DNA of 6,354 nucleotides from Chloroflexota bacterium (GTDB taxonomy: Bacteria; Chloroflexota; Dehalococcoidia; Lucifugimonadales; UBA3495), in assembly GCA_022561675.1 (NCBI GenBank), contig JADFQT010000157.1, positions 1 through 6,354 on the forward strand. The letters run 5' to 3'. The position numbers and the translations under genes were made by a program. Positions 5,053-6,354 of this stretch are shown here, one piece after another. The notes beneath the pieces were generated by a model. It made no database searches. It was not told the DNA's origin and worked only from the letters and a program-made list of their open reading frames with translations. Position 1 is the stretch's first letter. Each line of letters opens with the position of its first letter.

Positions 5053-5361
5053 ATGACCACACCACGCAGCGCCGCTCAAGAGGTCGCCCCAAAGATGGCG
5101 GAACTCAGCGCCAACGTGCTGTTCGGGGATGTCTGGGAGCGTCCCGAGCTTTCCAAGCGGGACCGCAGCCTGATTACCGTCGCAGCCCTGGTCGCCCTCT
5201 ACCGCACCGATCAACTCAAGGGCCACATTGGTCGCGCCCTGGATAATGGGGTCACCAAGGAGGAAATTGGCGAGGTTATCACTCATATGGCCTTCTACGG
5301 TGGCTGGCCCACGGCGGCCAACGCCGTCAGGGTAGCGAAAGAGGTTTTCGACTCCCGCTAG
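5053..5361 (+). CDS. carboxymuconolactone decarboxylase family protein
   Basis: A 102 aa all-helical cytosolic protein of the CMD/AhpD-like superfamily, at the short end of the single-domain size. The family core is clear: VWERPELSKRDRSLITVAALVAL (28-50), then LKGHIGRALDNGVTKEEIGEVI with His58 and the GVTKEE turn (66-71), and HMAFYGGWPTAANAV (78-92). The AhpD redox CxxC is absent; there is no cysteine at all, so a thiol peroxidase role is unlikely. Relatives include PcaC, the gamma-carboxymuconolactone decarboxylase, but many members have unknown substrates and no other protocatechuate genes lie here. The actual reaction is therefore open. It is probably transcribed alone: a 282 bp spacer with a palindromic repeat separates it from the SDR gene, and a terminator-like stem follows 11 bp after its stop. 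Confidence 0.85.
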   Translation: MTTPRSAAQEVAPKMAELSANVLFGDVWERPELSKRDRSLITVAALVALYRTDQLKGHIGRALDNGVTKEEIGEVITHMAFYGGWPTAANAVRVAKEVFDSR

Positions 5362-5372
5362 CGCCGAGCTGG

Positions 5373-5406
5373 GGTGAGCGGAGATGAGAACACTCTTCCG
5401 CTCACC
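5373..5406. terminator. candidate bidirectional terminator between convergent genes
   Basis: GGTGAGCGGA (5373-5382) pairs perfectly with TCCGCTCACC (5397-5406) across a 14 nt loop. It lies 11 bp after the CMD-family stop and 9 bp before the MetF-like gene's stop on the other strand. The T-run is weak (TTT after the stem on the + strand, none on the other). It is a plausible but imperfect intrinsic terminator serving both genes. Confidence 0.6.
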
Positions 5407-5415
5407 TTTGGCCGC

Positions 5416-6288
5416 TCAATCCAGACCTCCGCGGACTGTCTCCAACACCTCTTTCGCGGCCCGGTAGTTCCTGGCGCCGCCCCGGCGAATCGGAGGCACC
5501 AGATAAATGTCGTGTATTTCGGCTTCCTGAAACCTCTGGAACAGCTCTACTGCCAGGTCCACTCCGGACCTGCCCCCGGCTAGGTCTTCCCTTACTTGCT
5601 CCGGGACGGAGCTGAAGATGATCCCGTCCTGCTCCAGCACTTGAAGTCCGAAAAAGATGGGCAACCCCGGCGGTTCGCCCGTGGCGCCGGCGTATGCACT
5701 GATGAATCGAGCAGCCTCGTCCGGGTCAAAAATGGGCTGAGTGATCAAGAAGTGGGCGCCGGCCTGAACTTTGCGCCGGGCCAGGCGTGCTTCCCGTTCC
5801 ACGCCCCGGCCCAGGTCCACCGTAGCGCCGATACAAAAATCGGTGGGTACGCGTAATTGGGCACCCCTGAAGTCCGTACCCTGGTTCAGATTGGCGATGG
5901 AGGCGATCAGCCCGGTAGGAGTCACCTGGTTCACCGGGCCCACCAGCGCCAGGTCTCGCTCGGGGAAAGGGTCTCCCTGCACCACAATCACGTTTTCCAG
6001 TCCCAGCATTTGGGCGCCCAAGAGCTCCGATTGCAGCGCCAGCTGATTCATGTCGCGGGTGGCCAGCGTGAATGCCACCTCCTGTCCGGTTTGGGATTTA
6101 ACCGCCGCCGCCAGCATGGCGGAGTTGGCCCGAACAGCCCGGCCGGGATTGTATGCGACCGAAATAAAATCGGCGCCGAATCTTGCTTGGGTCACTGCCG
6201 CCGGGTCGCCGGAGCGAGGCGGGGAGAAGTCGCAGATAAAGGCAGGACGCCCGGTGACTTGGAAGCAGTGGTCAACGATTTTGGTCAA
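5416..6288 (-). CDS. methylenetetrahydrofolate reductase-like protein (MetF family)
   Basis: A 290 aa cytosolic TIM-barrel flavoprotein related to MetF, which reduces 5,10-methylene-THF to 5-methyl-THF for methionine synthesis or one-carbon metabolism. The first strand motif is ICDFSPPR (18-25). A long match to the family core follows, TLATRDMNQLALQSELLGAQ (74-93), then VVQGDP with Asp106 (E. coli Asp120 position). ARLARRKVQAGAHFLITQPIFD (168-189) carries Gln184 (E. coli Gln183 position). The length is close to that of E. coli MetF (about 296 aa). The catalytic Glu28 of E. coli MetF aligns here with Asp20, an unusual change. The start is TTG (6288) with GGAG 7 nt upstream (6296-6299, complement). 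No ATG or GTG extends it before an upstream in-frame stop at 6328-6330. Its neighbours give no pathway link. Confidence 0.85.
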   Translation of the reverse strand: MTKIVDHCFQVTGRPAFICDFSPPRSGDPAAVTQARFGADFISVAYNPGRAVRANSAMLAAAVKSQTGQEVAFTLATRDMNQLALQSELLGAQMLGLENVIVVQGDPFPERDLALVGPVNQVTPTGLIASIANLNQGTDFRGAQLRVPTDFCIGATVDLGRGVEREARLARRKVQAGAHFLITQPIFDPDEAARFISAYAGATGEPPGLPIFFGLQVLEQDGIIFSSVPEQVREDLAGGRSGVDLAVELFQRFQEAEIHDIYLVPPIRRGGARNYRAAKEVLETVRGGLD

Positions 6289-6295
6289 GGGAGTT

Positions 6296-6299
6296 CTCC
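6296..6299 (-). promoter_or_regulatory. Shine-Dalgarno supporting a TTG start for the MetF-like gene
   Basis: The complement reads GGAG, with a 7 nt spacer to the TTG at 6288. Together with the in-frame stop at 6328-6330 this makes TTG the best start. Confidence 0.65.
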
Positions 6300-6354
6300 G
6301 TCTGATTACAGATCCTTGACGAGAGTCCTAAACTTGTCAGATCCAAATCCCCCT

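Noticed and set aside
6305..6310. TGTAAT (reverse strand) as a -10 box for the MetF-like gene
   Set aside because: Transcription would start inside the ribosome binding site at 6296-6299, and the matching -35 box is weak.
1..6354. CRISPR array, tRNA, rRNA, phage or defence system
   Set aside because: No regularly spaced repeats, no cloverleaf or rRNA-like segments, and all seven genes are metabolic enzyme families.

Overview
This 6.35 kb window looks like an ordinary metabolic stretch of a GC-rich, free-living bacterial chromosome. It holds seven protein-coding genes, two imperfect inverted-repeat elements and several short tandem duplications. I see no rRNA, tRNA, CRISPR array, phage gene or transposase. 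The gene mix (DUF35-type OB-fold protein, SDR oxidoreductases, ketopantoate-reductase-like protein, CMD-family protein, MetF-like protein) and the dispersed palindromes beginning TGTCATTGCGAG suggest Chloroflexota, perhaps Dehalococcoidia. This is an inference from general familiarity, not a search result, and my confidence is moderate to low.

Layout from left to right. A forward alpha/beta hydrolase (18-743) opens the window. It is followed by a 330 bp convergent gap holding a roughly 171 bp inverted-repeat element (869-1039). Next is a reverse-strand pair: a ketopantoate-reductase-like gene (3040 down to 2099), then an NAD-dependent epimerase/dehydratase gene (2060 down to 1074). A 498 bp divergent region (3041-3538) has no convincing gene but contains a perfect 14 bp dyad. 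A forward pair follows: a zinc-ribbon/OB-fold DUF35 protein (3539-3961) and, 14 bp later, a classical SDR (3976-4770). A 282 bp spacer then carries a compact 77 bp palindromic repeat (4873-4949). A small carboxymuconolactone-decarboxylase-family gene (5053-5361) is next, and it converges on a reverse-strand methylenetetrahydrofolate-reductase-like gene (6288 down to 5416). A perfect 10 bp stem between the last two is the best terminator candidate.

How the genes may work together. The epimerase and ketoacid-reductase-like genes are probably co-transcribed, as are the DUF35 and SDR genes. The second pair fits a CoA-thioester or ketone-processing role, because DUF35 proteins usually partner thiolases, but no thiolase lies in the window. 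No single pathway links all seven genes.

I did not find a clear new defence, mobile or regulatory system. The more interesting signals are the two TGTCA-ended palindromic elements that share an architecture, a cluster of 12 and 15 bp tandem duplications (two in frame inside enzymes, one across a stop codon), and an Asp in place of the expected catalytic Glu in the MetF-like protein.
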